From: Lachnospiraceae bacterium
GTDB taxonomy: Bacteria; Bacillota; Clostridia; Oscillospirales; CAG-272
Direction of reading: 5' to 3'
Assembly: GCA_024404495.1 (NCBI GenBank)
Contig: JAKSPT010000009.1
Span: forward strand, 1 to 64,000
DNA: 64,000 nt
The number at the start of each line of letters is the position of its first letter. Position 1 is the stretch's first letter. The notes under the pieces are model-generated. The model did not search any database. It was not told where the DNA came from and saw only the letters and a program-made list of their open reading frames with translations. The position numbers and the translations under genes were made by a program. This document shows, piece by piece, positions 7,956 to 16,800 of this stretch.

Positions 7956-8909
7956 ATGACGAAAATTCTTTTCTGCGGCACGCCCGAATTCGCCGGGGCG
8001 ATGCTCGCCGCCCTGCACGAAAACGGGTATCCGGTCATGGCGGTCCTGACCCAGCCGGACAAGCCGAAGGGCAGAGGCAATAAACTGACCCCCTCCCCGG
8101 TCAAGGTCTACGCCGGAGAGCACGGCATCCCGGTCTATCAGCCCGCGACCCTGAAAAACGGCGCTTTTGACCGTCTGATGGCGATCCTCGACCCCGATCT
8201 GGTCGTCGTCGCCGCCTACGGCAAGATCCTGCCCGCTTCTTTTCTGAACTATCCCCGCCTCGGATGCGTCAACGTCCACGGCTCGCTCCTGCCCCGCTAC
8301 CGCGGTGCGGCGCCGATCCAGCGCTGTCTGATCGACGGCGAGACCGAGACCGGCGTCACGATCATGAAGATGGACGAGGGGCTCGATACCGGCGATATGC
8401 TGCTCAAGCGCTCCACCCCGATCACCGAGGAGGACGATTTCGGCTCCCTACACGACAGAATGGCACTCCTCGGCGCGGAAGCCCTGCTCGAAGCGATGCC
8501 CGGCATCCTTGACGGTACGATCAAAGCCGAAAAGCAGGACGGTTCTCTCTCCAACTACGCAAACAAGATCGAAAAAGAGGATACCCTCCTCGATTTCACG
8601 GCGTCCCCGGCGTCGCTCGCGCACCGGATCATGGGGCTTTCCCCCGCGCCTCTCGCCTGCTGCACGCATAACGGTCAGCCCTTAAAGCTCGCCCGCGCCA
8701 AGGTCGGGAAGCGGGACGGCGTCCACGGCGCTCCCGGTGAGGTCCTTTCGCTGAAGGGCGGGATCATCGAGGTCGCCTGCGGCGAGGGCACGCTCCTCGT
8801 CACCGAGCTTCTCCCCGCCGGCAAAAAGCGGATGCGCGCCGCCGACTATATCAACGGCAGAAAGATCGCCGTCGGCGAAAGATTCCTCACACCCGAAGAA
8901 GAGAATTGA
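7956..8909 (+). CDS. fmt: Methionyl-tRNA formyltransferase
   Basis: 317 residues from the chosen start. Formylates initiator Met-tRNA with 10-formyl-THF. Motifs: ILFCGTPEFAGAML at the N-terminus, the KPKGRG loop, and NVHGSLLPRYRGAAPIQRCLIDGETETGVTIM with the catalytic Asn-His-Asp arrangement. ATG at 7956 is preferred over the in-frame ATG at 7923 because AAAGGTGAT lies 5 bp before it and homologues start MKILFxGTPEFA. The stop codon lies inside a long inverted repeat (8904-8939). Confidence 0.95.
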   Translation: MTKILFCGTPEFAGAMLAALHENGYPVMAVLTQPDKPKGRGNKLTPSPVKVYAGEHGIPVYQPATLKNGAFDRLMAILDPDLVVVAAYGKILPASFLNYPRLGCVNVHGSLLPRYRGAAPIQRCLIDGETETGVTIMKMDEGLDTGDMLLKRSTPITEEDDFGSLHDRMALLGAEALLEAMPGILDGTIKAEKQDGSLSNYANKIEKEDTLLDFTASPASLAHRIMGLSPAPLACCTHNGQPLKLARAKVGKRDGVHGAPGEVLSLKGGIIEVACGEGTLLVTELLPAGKKRMRAADYINGRKIAVGERFLTPEEEN

Positions 8910-8960
8910 AAACGAAAAAGGTCTTTTCCGTTTTCAATTTTCCATTTTCAATTTTTCATT
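8904..8960. repeat. Inverted repeat and TTTTCAATTTT direct repeats at the fmt stop
   Basis: AATTGAAAACG pairs with CGTTTTCAATT across a short centre (8904-8939), with the fmt TGA inside the left arm. It is followed by two more degenerate TTTTCAATTTT/CATT units up to 8960, just before the rsmB ribosome-binding site. The tract is strikingly AT-rich against its surroundings. It resembles a small slippage-generated spacer repeat. Confidence 0.5.
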
Positions 8961-8975
8961 GTTCCGGAGGAACCC

Positions 8976-10271
8976 ATGCCCGAACCGAAAACGATCACTC
9001 CCCGGGAGGCTGCGTGGCAGTCGCTGATCCGCTGTGCCTCGGCGGACAAATTCGCCAACCTCGAAACCGACGCGGCGCTGAAAAAATACGGCTTTCAGGG
9101 CTCTGACCGGGCGTTTTACGTCCGTCTGACCTACGGCGTCATCGAGCGGAAATTCACGCTTGACTGCTATCTTTCGCTCCTCTCGTCCAAGCCGCTTGAG
9201 AAGCTCGACCCGCCGGTCCTTTCCCTGCTCGAGCTCGGCGCGTACCAGATCCTCTACGCCGACGCCGTTCCCGATCACGCCGCCGTTTCCGAGACGGTCG
9301 AGCTCTGCAAAAAGTCTCATTTCAAAAGTGCCTCCGGCTTCGTCAACGCGGTTTTACGGAATCTGATCCGAAAAAAAGGGACGCTTCCCCTTCCCGCGGA
9401 GGGAACCGACGAACGCTTTTCTGTCGAGTATTCGGTCGCCCCGTGGATCGTTTCGCTGTTTAGGAACGCCTACGGCGACGAAAAGACCCGCGCGATCCTG
9501 TCCGCTTTTCTCGCAGAGCCCCCGATCACTCTCCGCGTCAACACTTTGAAAACGACCCGTGACGCCCTCCTTGCCGACCTGCGTCGGGCAGGTATCGGAG
9601 CGGAACCGACGAAAGCGTCCCCGGTCGGCATCGTTCTTCCCGACTCGGTCCCGGTCTCCTCGCTCACGGCGCTTTCGGACGGGCTCTGCTTCGTGCAGGA
9701 CGAGGCTTCCCAGCTCTGCGTCTCCGCCCTCGGCGCGAAAAAGGGCGAAACGGTCTACGACCTCTGCGCCTGCCCCGGCGGCAAATCTTTCGGACTCGCG
9801 ATGGAAATGGAAAACGAGGGCTTTCTCCGCTCGACCGATCTGCACGAAAGCAAATGCTCGCTCCTCGTTTCGGGCGCCGAACGGCTCGGCATCGGTATCC
9901 TTCACGCCGCCGCATCCGATTCCTCAAAGCCCGATCCCGCGCTTTTTGAGACCGCCGACCGCGTTCTCTGCGACGTTCCCTGCTCCGGGCTCGGCGTCAT
10001 CGGCAAAAAGCCGGACCTGCGGCACAAGAAAAAGGAAGAAGCCGATCGTCTGCCCCCGATCCAGCTTGCGATTCTGCGAACCGGCGCGGACTATCTGAAA
10101 GCAGGCGGAACGCTCGTCTACTCGACCTGCACGCTGAATCCCGCCGAAAACCGCTCCGTCGTCGAAGCGTTTCTTGCGTCCGCCCCCCGTTTCTCCCTCG
10201 TTTCCGACCGCACCCTCTTTCCCGACGGCGGCACCGACGGGTTTTATTATGCAGTCCTTCATAAAGTGTGA
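8976..10271 (+). CDS. rsmB: 16S rRNA (cytosine-C5)-967 methyltransferase
   Basis: 431 residues. It has an N-terminal NusB-like helical domain (REAAWQSLIRC... about 1-140) and a C-terminal Rossmann methyltransferase. The SAM loop is DLCACPGGKSFGLAMEME. The catalytic and release cysteines sit in DVPCSGLGVIGKKPDLR (motif IV, PCSG) and VYSTCTLNPAENRSVVEAFL (TC motif). RsmB methylates C967 of 16S rRNA in E. coli. A GGAGGAACCC site precedes ATG. It is the last gene of the yicC operon, followed by an intrinsic terminator. Confidence 0.93.
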   Translation: MPEPKTITPREAAWQSLIRCASADKFANLETDAALKKYGFQGSDRAFYVRLTYGVIERKFTLDCYLSLLSSKPLEKLDPPVLSLLELGAYQILYADAVPDHAAVSETVELCKKSHFKSASGFVNAVLRNLIRKKGTLPLPAEGTDERFSVEYSVAPWIVSLFRNAYGDEKTRAILSAFLAEPPITLRVNTLKTTRDALLADLRRAGIGAEPTKASPVGIVLPDSVPVSSLTALSDGLCFVQDEASQLCVSALGAKKGETVYDLCACPGGKSFGLAMEMENEGFLRSTDLHESKCSLLVSGAERLGIGILHAAASDSSKPDPALFETADRVLCDVPCSGLGVIGKKPDLRHKKKEEADRLPPIQLAILRTGADYLKAGGTLVYSTCTLNPAENRSVVEAFLASAPRFSLVSDRTLFPDGGTDGFYYAVLHKV

Positions 10272-10295
10272 CGCCCGGCAATAATACGTTTTCCG

Positions 10296-10326
10296 CGCTC
10301 TCCGAGAAAAACGGGGGGCGTTTTTT
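10296..10326 (+). terminator. Terminator of the yicC-rsmB operon
   Basis: A 9-bp stem, CGCTCTCCG / CGGGGGGCG (two G-T pairs), is followed by T6, 25 bp after the rsmB stop. Confidence 0.8.
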
Positions 10327-10386
10327 GTTTCCTGACTTTTCCGGATTGCCCGCTGAAAAACGGAGCGCGAGCGATACCGCCGCGCT

Positions 10387-10567
10387 CGTAGGGCGGGGCC
10401 TTGTGTCCCGCCGCGGGAAGAAAAGTGAAAGGCGAAGCAGGAAGCGGGGCACGTCGCTGCGCTTGATTCGGAGAAAGCGCTCTTCGTATCCCGGTTCGTG
10501 ACGTATTACGCTCTCTGCCCCGCCTCTCGTTCTCCTGTCGCGGCGGGACGCAAGGCCCCGCCCTACG
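10387..10567. mobile_element. MITE-like element R3a with 29-bp terminal inverted repeats
   Basis: The left end CGTAGGGCGGGGCCTTG(T)GTCCCGCC... (10387-10415) is the reverse complement of the right end (10539-10567) with one mismatch. The 181-bp element has no coding frame of its own. A related copy lies at 45376-45570, with the same ends and a similar right interior (CGTGACG...CCGCCTC...CTGTCG). No target-site duplication is obvious, so it may be a structured repeat rather than a transposon relic. Confidence 0.65.
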
Positions 10568-10873
10568 GTGTCGCCCGTTCGTTCTCCGGATAATCCCGTC
10601 CCATTGTTCCTCCTTTTTTCTTTCCTTCCTCTGCGTGACCGTCCTTGATATAAATCGAACTTCTTTCTCCGATTTTTTGTAATTTGCTGTTGACAACCGC
10701 GTTTGTTTGTCTTATAAAAATATCAAAGTCGATGTTCGATAACGCCCCAAAGAATTGTACTTTGGCTTCGCTGTTGAGTTTTCGGCTTTTTTTATTTGTC
10801 GGCGGAGCCGATAGCCGTGTTGAGGAAGTTTGTGAAACCGTCCTTTCCGTATGCGGTTGCTGCAAGCTTCTTT
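10568..10873. other. AT-richer spacer with a promoter-like sequence
   Basis: About 300 bp without a supportable gene, clearly lower in GC than its surroundings. On the plus strand, TTGACA (10690) and TATAAA (10713) are exactly 17 bp apart and would fire towards the spoIIID 3' end, giving an antisense RNA. A CCAAAG...CTTTGG hairpin follows. A minus-strand frame is open here but has no recognisable homology or ribosome-binding site. Confidence 0.35.
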
Positions 10874-11140
10874 TCACGCTTTTTTTCTTTCCGCGTACTT
10901 TCTCTTCGTCGCCTCTCCGCCGCGCAGATGCCGTTCCTCTTTGTTTTTTTGCAGCAGTTTTCTGACCTCGGAAAAGAGTACGGCGTTTCTTGCCGCAAGC
11001 TTTTCGGTGAGGTCCTTATGTACCGTGCTTTTGCTGATGCCGAAGCGCGCCGCCGCGCTTCGCACGGTACAGTTTTCCTCAAGCATATACCTTGCGAGGA
11101 TCACGCAGCGGTCCTCCGGCATCTCAAACCGTCCGGTCAT
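10874..11140 (-). CDS. spoIIID: Sporulation transcription regulator SpoIIID
   Basis: 88 residues. The core TVRSAAARFGISKSTVHKDL is the helix-turn-helix of SpoIIID, and the C-terminal basic motif RHLRGGEATKRKY is diagnostic. SpoIIID acts in the mother cell, where it represses and activates sigma-E genes and helps switch on sigma-K. The N-terminus MTGRFEMPEDRCVILARYMLEENC aligns with the family with a few extra residues. GGTGG lies 7 bp before ATG at 11140. The gene is monocistronic. A sigma-E-like promoter lies upstream. It is the only sporulation-specific gene in the window. Confidence 0.93.
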   Translation of the reverse strand: MTGRFEMPEDRCVILARYMLEENCTVRSAAARFGISKSTVHKDLTEKLAARNAVLFSEVRKLLQKNKEERHLRGGEATKRKYAERKKA

Positions 11141-11173
11141 CGTTTTTCCACCGTTCCTTCCCGTTTTTCTTCC

Positions 11174-11202
11174 ATTCTATGCCCGTCCCGGACGGGGTAT
11201 GA
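11174..11202 (-). promoter_or_regulatory. Possible sigma-E-type promoter of spoIIID
   Basis: On the minus strand, TCATACC (11202-11196) and CATAGAAT (11181-11174) are 14 bp apart, close to the Bacillus sigma-E pattern (ATA-type -35, CATACAAT -10). The spacer is almost entirely a palindrome, CCCGTCC-G-GGACGGG, which could be an operator. It lies 33 bp upstream of the start codon. Known: spoIIID depends on sigma-E in B. subtilis. Inferred: the same here. Confidence 0.35.
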
Positions 11203-11230
11203 AAAGAAACGTGAAAATTCAAAATTGCCC

Positions 11231-11259
11231 TTGAAAGAAGCGGCAAACTATGATACAAT
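11231..11259 (+). promoter_or_regulatory. SigA-type promoter of the GH28-like gene
   Basis: TTGAAA (11231-11236) and TACAAT (11254-11259) have a 17-bp spacer, 29 bp before the ATG at 11289. Confidence 0.75.
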
Positions 11260-11288
11260 AAGAAAAAAAGCATGGGAGGATCCCGACA

Positions 11289-12647
11289 ATGAAAATCAAG
11301 AAAATTCTGGCAAGCACGGTAGCCGTTCTCGATTCCGACGTGGAAAAAGGCGGCGGTACCGACGACACCGCGGCGCTTCAGGCGGTTCTCGACGAAGCGA
11401 AGGACGGCGAAACCGGCGTATGGCTGATTATGGACGGTGCCGCGCTCGTTTCCGGGCTCGACGTCTATTCCAACACCACCATCGAATGCCTCTCCCGCTC
11501 CTGCGGCTTCTTCCAGAAAGCGAATTCCAACCGCTCGATCGTTTCCAACAAGGACTGGAGCTTTTCGACCCTCACCACCAAAAACGTAACTCTCATCGGC
11601 GGCACCTACAATCAGGACTGCCACAATCAGGCGCATCATTTCATTCCGGAACCGGGCACCCGCGAGCACGACAACTTTGCCGCCTCCCGCTGGGTCTTCG
11701 GTCTTGAATTCTACGGCGTCGAATATCTGACCCTGCGCGACCTCGTCGTCCGCAACTTCCGCACCTTCTCGGTCACGGTCGGCAATTTCAAGCATTGCCT
11801 CATTGAAAACGTCTGGCTCGACCTGCCCGACCGTATGTATGCGCAGAACCAGGACGGCTTCCATTTCTGGGGTCCCGGTCAGTTCCTCACCGTCAAGAAC
11901 GTCGGCGGCACGGTCGGCGACGACTTTATGAACATCGGTCCCGACGAGCACGACGGCGAAAGCTCGATCTATGACGTCATCGTGGACGGCGTCTTCCTCG
12001 AAAACGCCGATCAGGCGATCCGCCTCCTCTCCTACAAGCACGGCGTTCTCGACCGCGTCACGGTCCGCAACGTCTCGGGCACCTACCGTTCCTTCGGTTT
12101 CTATATCAACTGCTGGTTCCCCGGTCCCACCTACGGCGATTTCCGGAACCTCTTCTTCGAGAACATCGACCTGCGCGAGGATCCCCCGGTCTACGACTAC
12201 CGCGAAGGCTTCCTCTTCTCGGTCGGCGGCAATATTCAAAGCCTCACCTGCAAGAATATCCGTCACCACAATCCGCGTGACTCCCGTCCGCTCTTCGAGT
12301 TCGGTCTGCCCTTTTACGATATGAAGTTCAAGTTCCCCGAGAACAACCGTCCGAAGCTCGAAAACGTCTTCATCGACGGTCTGACCATCATCGAGGACAC
12401 CCCCGCGCCCAAGCCCGCCGACTACATTCAGGTCTATGACAAGGTCGACCGTATGGTCCTGCGCGACGTCTTCGTCGTCCGCGACGGTACCACCGCGCCC
12501 GACGGTCATCTCCTTGCCTTCCGTCAGACCGGTGAGATCGGCTCCCTCTATCTGTCCGACGTCCGTGCGAACGGCTTCAAAAAACTGATCGACGAGGAGG
12601 AAAAGATCGGAAAGATCGTTTCCTCGAACGTCCTCGTCGAAAAATAA
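11289..12647 (+). CDS. Glycoside hydrolase family 28-like beta-helix protein
   Basis: 452 residues. It begins with the pectate-lyase-superfamily pattern (DVEKGGGTDDTAALQAVLDEAK) and continues as right-handed parallel beta-helix repeats (LTLRDLVVRN..., LIENVWLD, LTVKNVGG). NQDGFHFWG (Asp189) followed by GDDFMNI (Asp211, Asp212) matches the N-x-D and DD catalytic positions of GH28 polygalacturonases. A clear GHG motif is not evident, so activity is uncertain. There is no signal peptide, so it is probably a cytoplasmic enzyme acting on imported oligosaccharides. A GGGAGGATC site precedes ATG. The radical-SAM gene follows 23 bp later. The substrate is unknown; a uronide is a reasonable guess given uxaC elsewhere in the window. 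Confidence 0.75.
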   Translation: MKIKKILASTVAVLDSDVEKGGGTDDTAALQAVLDEAKDGETGVWLIMDGAALVSGLDVYSNTTIECLSRSCGFFQKANSNRSIVSNKDWSFSTLTTKNVTLIGGTYNQDCHNQAHHFIPEPGTREHDNFAASRWVFGLEFYGVEYLTLRDLVVRNFRTFSVTVGNFKHCLIENVWLDLPDRMYAQNQDGFHFWGPGQFLTVKNVGGTVGDDFMNIGPDEHDGESSIYDVIVDGVFLENADQAIRLLSYKHGVLDRVTVRNVSGTYRSFGFYINCWFPGPTYGDFRNLFFENIDLREDPPVYDYREGFLFSVGGNIQSLTCKNIRHHNPRDSRPLFEFGLPFYDMKFKFPENNRPKLENVFIDGLTIIEDTPAPKPADYIQVYDKVDRMVLRDVFVVRDGTTAPDGHLLAFRQTGEIGSLYLSDVRANGFKKLIDEEEKIGKIVSSNVLVEK

Positions 12648-12670
12648 CCTCAAAAAAGAAGGTCCCTTCC

Positions 12671-13363
12671 ATGATCTTTCACGGCTTTCAGAAAATGACC
12701 CTGCTCGATTATCCCGGCAAGGTCGCCTGCACCCTCTTTACGGCGGGCTGCAATTTCCGCTGTCCCTTCTGCCACAACTCCACCCTCGTCCTCACCCCGG
12801 GCGACGCGGAAAAGTACCCCGAGGACGAGATCCTTTCCTATCTCAAAAAGCGCAAAGGGCTGCTTGAAGGCGTTGCGGTCACCGGCGGCGAACCGACCCT
12901 CGATCCCGGGCTTCCCGATTTTCTCCGCCGCGTCAAAGACCTCGGCTTCCCCGTCAAGCTCGACACGAACGGGACCGCCCCCGCCCTCCTCGCTTCTCTC
13001 GTCTCCGAGGGGCTCGTCGACTACGTCGCGATGGATATCAAAAACTGCAAAGCGAAATACGCCGCCACCGCCGGCGTTCCCACGCTCGATATGTCCCCTA
13101 TCCTCGAATCGGTTTCCTACCTTCTCTCCGGCGCGGTCGATTACGAATTCCGCACTACCCTCGTCCGCAAGTTCCACACCGTTTCCGATATCGCCTCCGC
13201 CGCAGAATGGATCTCCGGCGCCCGCCGCTATTTCCTTCAGAATTTCGTGGACAGCGGTCTCCTCATCGATCCCTCGATGACAGGCGTTCCCAAATCCGAA
13301 ACCCTCCTCATGCTCGACGCCGCCCGCCCCTTCGTACGCGAAGTGTCGGTTCGTGGGCTTTGA
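12671..13363 (+). CDS. nrdG: Anaerobic ribonucleotide reductase activating protein (radical SAM)
   Basis: 230 residues. The start IFHGFQKMTLLDYPGKVACTLFTAGCNFRCPFCHN carries the CxxxCxxC [4Fe-4S] motif of radical-SAM activases. GVAVTGGEPTL is the SAM-binding GGE motif, and VKLDTNGT and YVAMDIK are also typical. This matches the subfamily annotated as anaerobic ribonucleoside-triphosphate reductase activating protein (TIGR02495-like). No nrdD is adjacent, so the partner glycyl-radical enzyme is either elsewhere or not a reductase. An R1 repeat starts 7 bp after the stop. Confidence 0.8.
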   Translation: MIFHGFQKMTLLDYPGKVACTLFTAGCNFRCPFCHNSTLVLTPGDAEKYPEDEILSYLKKRKGLLEGVAVTGGEPTLDPGLPDFLRRVKDLGFPVKLDTNGTAPALLASLVSEGLVDYVAMDIKNCKAKYAATAGVPTLDMSPILESVSYLLSGAVDYEFRTTLVRKFHTVSDIASAAEWISGARRYFLQNFVDSGLLIDPSMTGVPKSETLLMLDAARPFVREVSVRGL

Positions 13364-13370
13364 GGGAAAA

Positions 13371-13600
13371 GGGGGATGCGTGTCCTTTCTCTGAGAGAAT
13401 CGGTTCCCGGCTTCGCCGTGGAACCGCGTATCAAAGAGGCATAAGGGGGACATAATGTTTGACTCCTTCGTATATTGCCTCTCTGTATCCGGGAGAGATC
13501 GTCTTCGGTAATCTTCCATCCCGATCCGCCTCCCCCGGTGTCTTCGCATTGCGCGCTGCTGCCCGGACTATATCCGAAGCGCAGTTCGTTTCAAAGCAGC
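13371..13600 (+). repeat. R1 element, copy 1 (3' of the nrdG-like gene)
   Basis: It begins GGGGGATGCGTGTCC and contains AAAGAGGCATAAGGGG, CGGTGTCTTCGCATTGCGCGC and TGCTGCCC-GGACTATATCCG, all shared with copies at 21429, 45075 and 45876 (minus). In this copy the first hairpin is interrupted by an inserted GGTTCC...GGAACC hairpin (about 13401-13430), and the long-range stem is decayed. It lies in sense orientation directly after a stop codon. No coding frame is evident. Confidence 0.8.
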
Positions 13601-13645
13601 AAAAAGGCATTCCCGTGACTGTATCGTCGTGAGAATGCCTTTTTC
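13601..13645 (+). terminator. Terminator at the end of R1 copy 1
   Basis: AAAAAGGCATTC (13601-13612) pairs with GAATGCCTTTTT (13633-13644), a 12-bp stem ending in T's. It closes the nrdG-R1 transcript. Confidence 0.75.
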
Positions 13646-13680
13646 TTTGTTTTCGTCCGTTTCACTTTGGGCGATGTGTA

Positions 13681-13737
13681 GGCTCCCTTGTGTAAAGAGA
13701 GTTCCCGCGCCAGCGGGTGAGGGATTGTACCGCGTTG
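13681..13737 (+). repeat. R4 hairpin repeat, copy a
   Basis: GGCTCCCTTGTGTA-N-hairpin (CCCGC-GCCA-GCGGG)-TGAGGGATTGTACCGCGTTG. The ends GGCTCCCT and GAGGGATT are near-complementary, so the whole folds as one stem. Other copies are at 50341 (minus) and 50495. Confidence 0.65.
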
Positions 13738-13807
13738 CCATCCGATTCTCATCAGACCCCGACGCGCCTTCTTTCAGTCAGCGGACAGAGAAAGAACCGT
13801 TTTTTCC

Positions 13808-13836
13808 TTGACAAATAAGGCAAATAAAGGTATAAT
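13808..13836 (+). promoter_or_regulatory. SigA-type promoter of the large beta-helix gene
   Basis: Perfect TTGACA (13808-13813) and TATAAT (13831-13836), 17 bp apart, 36 bp upstream of the ATG. This is one of the strongest promoters in the window. Confidence 0.88.
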
Positions 13837-13872
13837 ATTTCTATCAATTCAATCCGAAAAAGAGGACAGATA

Positions 13873-16800
13873 ATGAAAAAAACGACCAAGCTTCTTTCCT
13901 TCCTGCTTCTGTTCCTTCTTCTGCTTTCGTTCTGCCTGCCGACCGCGGCGGACGAATTGGACGAGGAATTCATTGAAATGCTCGACGACTGCGAAAAAGT
14001 GTCGTTCCAAAGCTGGGACAAAGGGCGTGCCTTCCGTCGTGACACCTCCGAAAAAACCGAGGGCAAGGCAAGCACGATGCTTACCATCCCGCGCGGCGAC
14101 GGCGCTTTCGTCATCGGCGCGACCTACAGCCCGGTAAACGGCACCGGCGCGAACTACCTCGTTATGGACCTCTACGTTTCCGACCCCGACCTGTGGTATT
14201 CCTCCACCTCCACGACCCTCGAAATGACCTCGAGCGGCAAGTGCGACGTGGAAGAAACCAACTGGGAACTGCTCGCCTTCGACGTCCGCGAGGGTTGGAA
14301 CCATCTTGAACTGCCGATCTCTCCGAACGGCGGATGCCGTCTGAACCACATCAACTACATCCGTATTTTCACTCTTTCGATCGACGTGCAGAAGGGTCTG
14401 ACGATCGGCTTCGACAACATCCATCTTGCCTACATTGATTACGCGGCTTCCCGCCCCGTATTTGACATCGGCGAATACGATCTCGACCGTGCGATCCCCG
14501 CAAAATACACCACGCCCGAAACCGAACCGATCCCCGAGACCGATCCCGTGACCGAGGCGATCACCGACGTTCCCGCCGCCGAAGGAAACGACTCCGGCTT
14601 CCTTTCGACCGTTCTTCTGATCTCGGGCGGCGTCGTTATGCTCCTCTCGCTGATCGGCTTCTTCGTCAGAAAGGATCGCCGCATCGGTCTGATCCTCATC
14701 CTCGCGGGCGCACTCATCTGCGTCGCCGGCTTCGTTCTGATGCTTCTGAATCCCGCCTCCCCCGCCGTTCCCGTTCCCGGAACCGAGGCGACCGAAACCG
14801 AGGGCGAGACCGTTCCCGAAACCGACGCCGAAACCGAACCCCGTGTGATCCCCACCGGTTTCCCGTGGTCGGTCGGCGATCAGACGAAGCATCCCGAGGT
14901 CAGCGCCGAAACCGTTGACGTCGAACTGCTTCTGACGAAGAACAAGTCCTACGACACGAGAGAGGACTACCGCTCCTCCTACAAGAGCGTCGGTCAGGAG
15001 GTCAAGCAGCCCGACGCGAAAACCGGTCTCATCGTCTCGAAATATCCTTCCTCCTCCTACACCGTCGCCGACGCGAACGTCCTCACCTACGGTGCGACGC
15101 CCGACGACCTCTTTGACGACACGAGAGCCATCCGCGAAGCGATCACCGCCGTTTCGAGAGCGGGCGGCGGCACGGTCTTCCTCCCCGCCGGCTACTACTG
15201 CATCTCCGAACCGCTGAATCTGCCTGCCGGCATTGCGCTGATCGGTGAACTGGAAAAGGGCACCGCGAACGGCACCGTCCTCTGCGTTTACTGCGGCAAG
15301 GGCAAGACCGACACGGCGAAATCCGCCGTCCGTATGGAGCACCATACCGGCATCAAGAGCATCGCCTTCTGGTACCCCGAGCAGACGATCGTCAACGGCT
15401 CCGCGATCCCCTATCCCGCCACGATCGTCCAGACCCTCTCCGAGGGCGTCACGGTCGAAAACGTGACCTTCGTCAACTCCTATCAGGGCATCAACTTTGC
15501 CGCGGGCAGCAACAACTCCCTCCAGTACGTCCGCGACGTTTACGGCACCTGCCTTGCGATCGGCTACGAAAACAACATGAGCCTTGACATCGGCAGAGTG
15601 GAAAACGTCCGTTTTGCCGCCGATTACTGGCTGGATTCCGCTCTCCCGGGCACCCCGAATGAAGAGCTTCTCCGCACCTATCTGCTCCGCAACGCGACCG
15701 GTATGCTGCTCGAACGCATCGACTGGACCTTCTACGCCGACGTGACGGTCGAAGGCTACGCGATCGGCGTCCACGGCAAGGGCTCGTCCGACGGCTACGC
15801 GAACGGACATATGTTCAACTTCAACCTCCTCGACTGCTACTACTGCATGAAGGTCGATCAGCTGAGCTGGATGCTCCTGACCAACTGCGTACTCCGCGCG
15901 TCGGGCGGCGAGGGTGCGACCCCCGTCTGGATCAACGAAAACTGCGGCGCTCCGCTCACCTTCAACGGCTGCACGATCGAGTCGAAGGGCAAAAACGCCG
16001 TCGTCAACAACGGCACCGCGCCCCTTTCCTTCACCGACTGCACGATCTCCTCGGTCGGCGGACGCACGGTCGCGAATTACCCCGAAAAAGATATTGCCTT
16101 CGTCAACTGCACGGTTTCCGACGGCAAGGAAGCGATCATCACCGACGAAACGCTGCCGATGCACTTCGATATTCCGGATTACGGCAAAGAGGTCGTCACC
16201 AAGCCCGCCTCCGATAAGTTCGTCATTCTCACGAAAGCACCCTACAACGCAAAGAAGAACGCCGACATCACCGCCGAGCTGAAAAAAGCGATCGAAGACC
16301 TGAAGGCGACCGGCGGCACGATCTACATCCCGGGCGGATACTACTACGTCAACGAGCATATCGACGTGTGGGCGGGCATCGAGATCCGCGGCGCTGCCGA
16401 CTTTGAGTGCAACCTCGACGGCGTCACCCGCATCCAGTCCACCTTCGGCGAAAACGATCCGAACGGTCCCGCGCTCTTCGACCTCTACGACGGTTCCGGT
16501 ATGCGCGGTCTCGCCATCTACTACCCGAATCAGGACAAGGGCACGCTGAAGCCCTATTCCTTCACGATCCGCGGTCACGGCAAGAACGTCTACCTCGTCG
16601 ATATGACCCTTCCCACCTCGTGGAACGGCGTCGACTTCGCCACCTACCGCTGCGACAACCACTACGTTGAGTACATCCACGCCGCGATCATCAACACCGG
16701 CATTCAGGTCGGTGCCGGCTCCGAAAACGGCATCATCCGCGACTGCCAGTTCACCCCGAACACGTGGATACTTCGTTCCAAGCCCTCGAACGGCTGGTGG

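Noticed and set aside
10563-10877. Minus-strand 104-codon frame next to spoIIID
   Set aside because: No recognisable domain, overlaps the end of a MITE-like element, and lacks a ribosome-binding site. AT-rich composition alone is not evidence for a gene.
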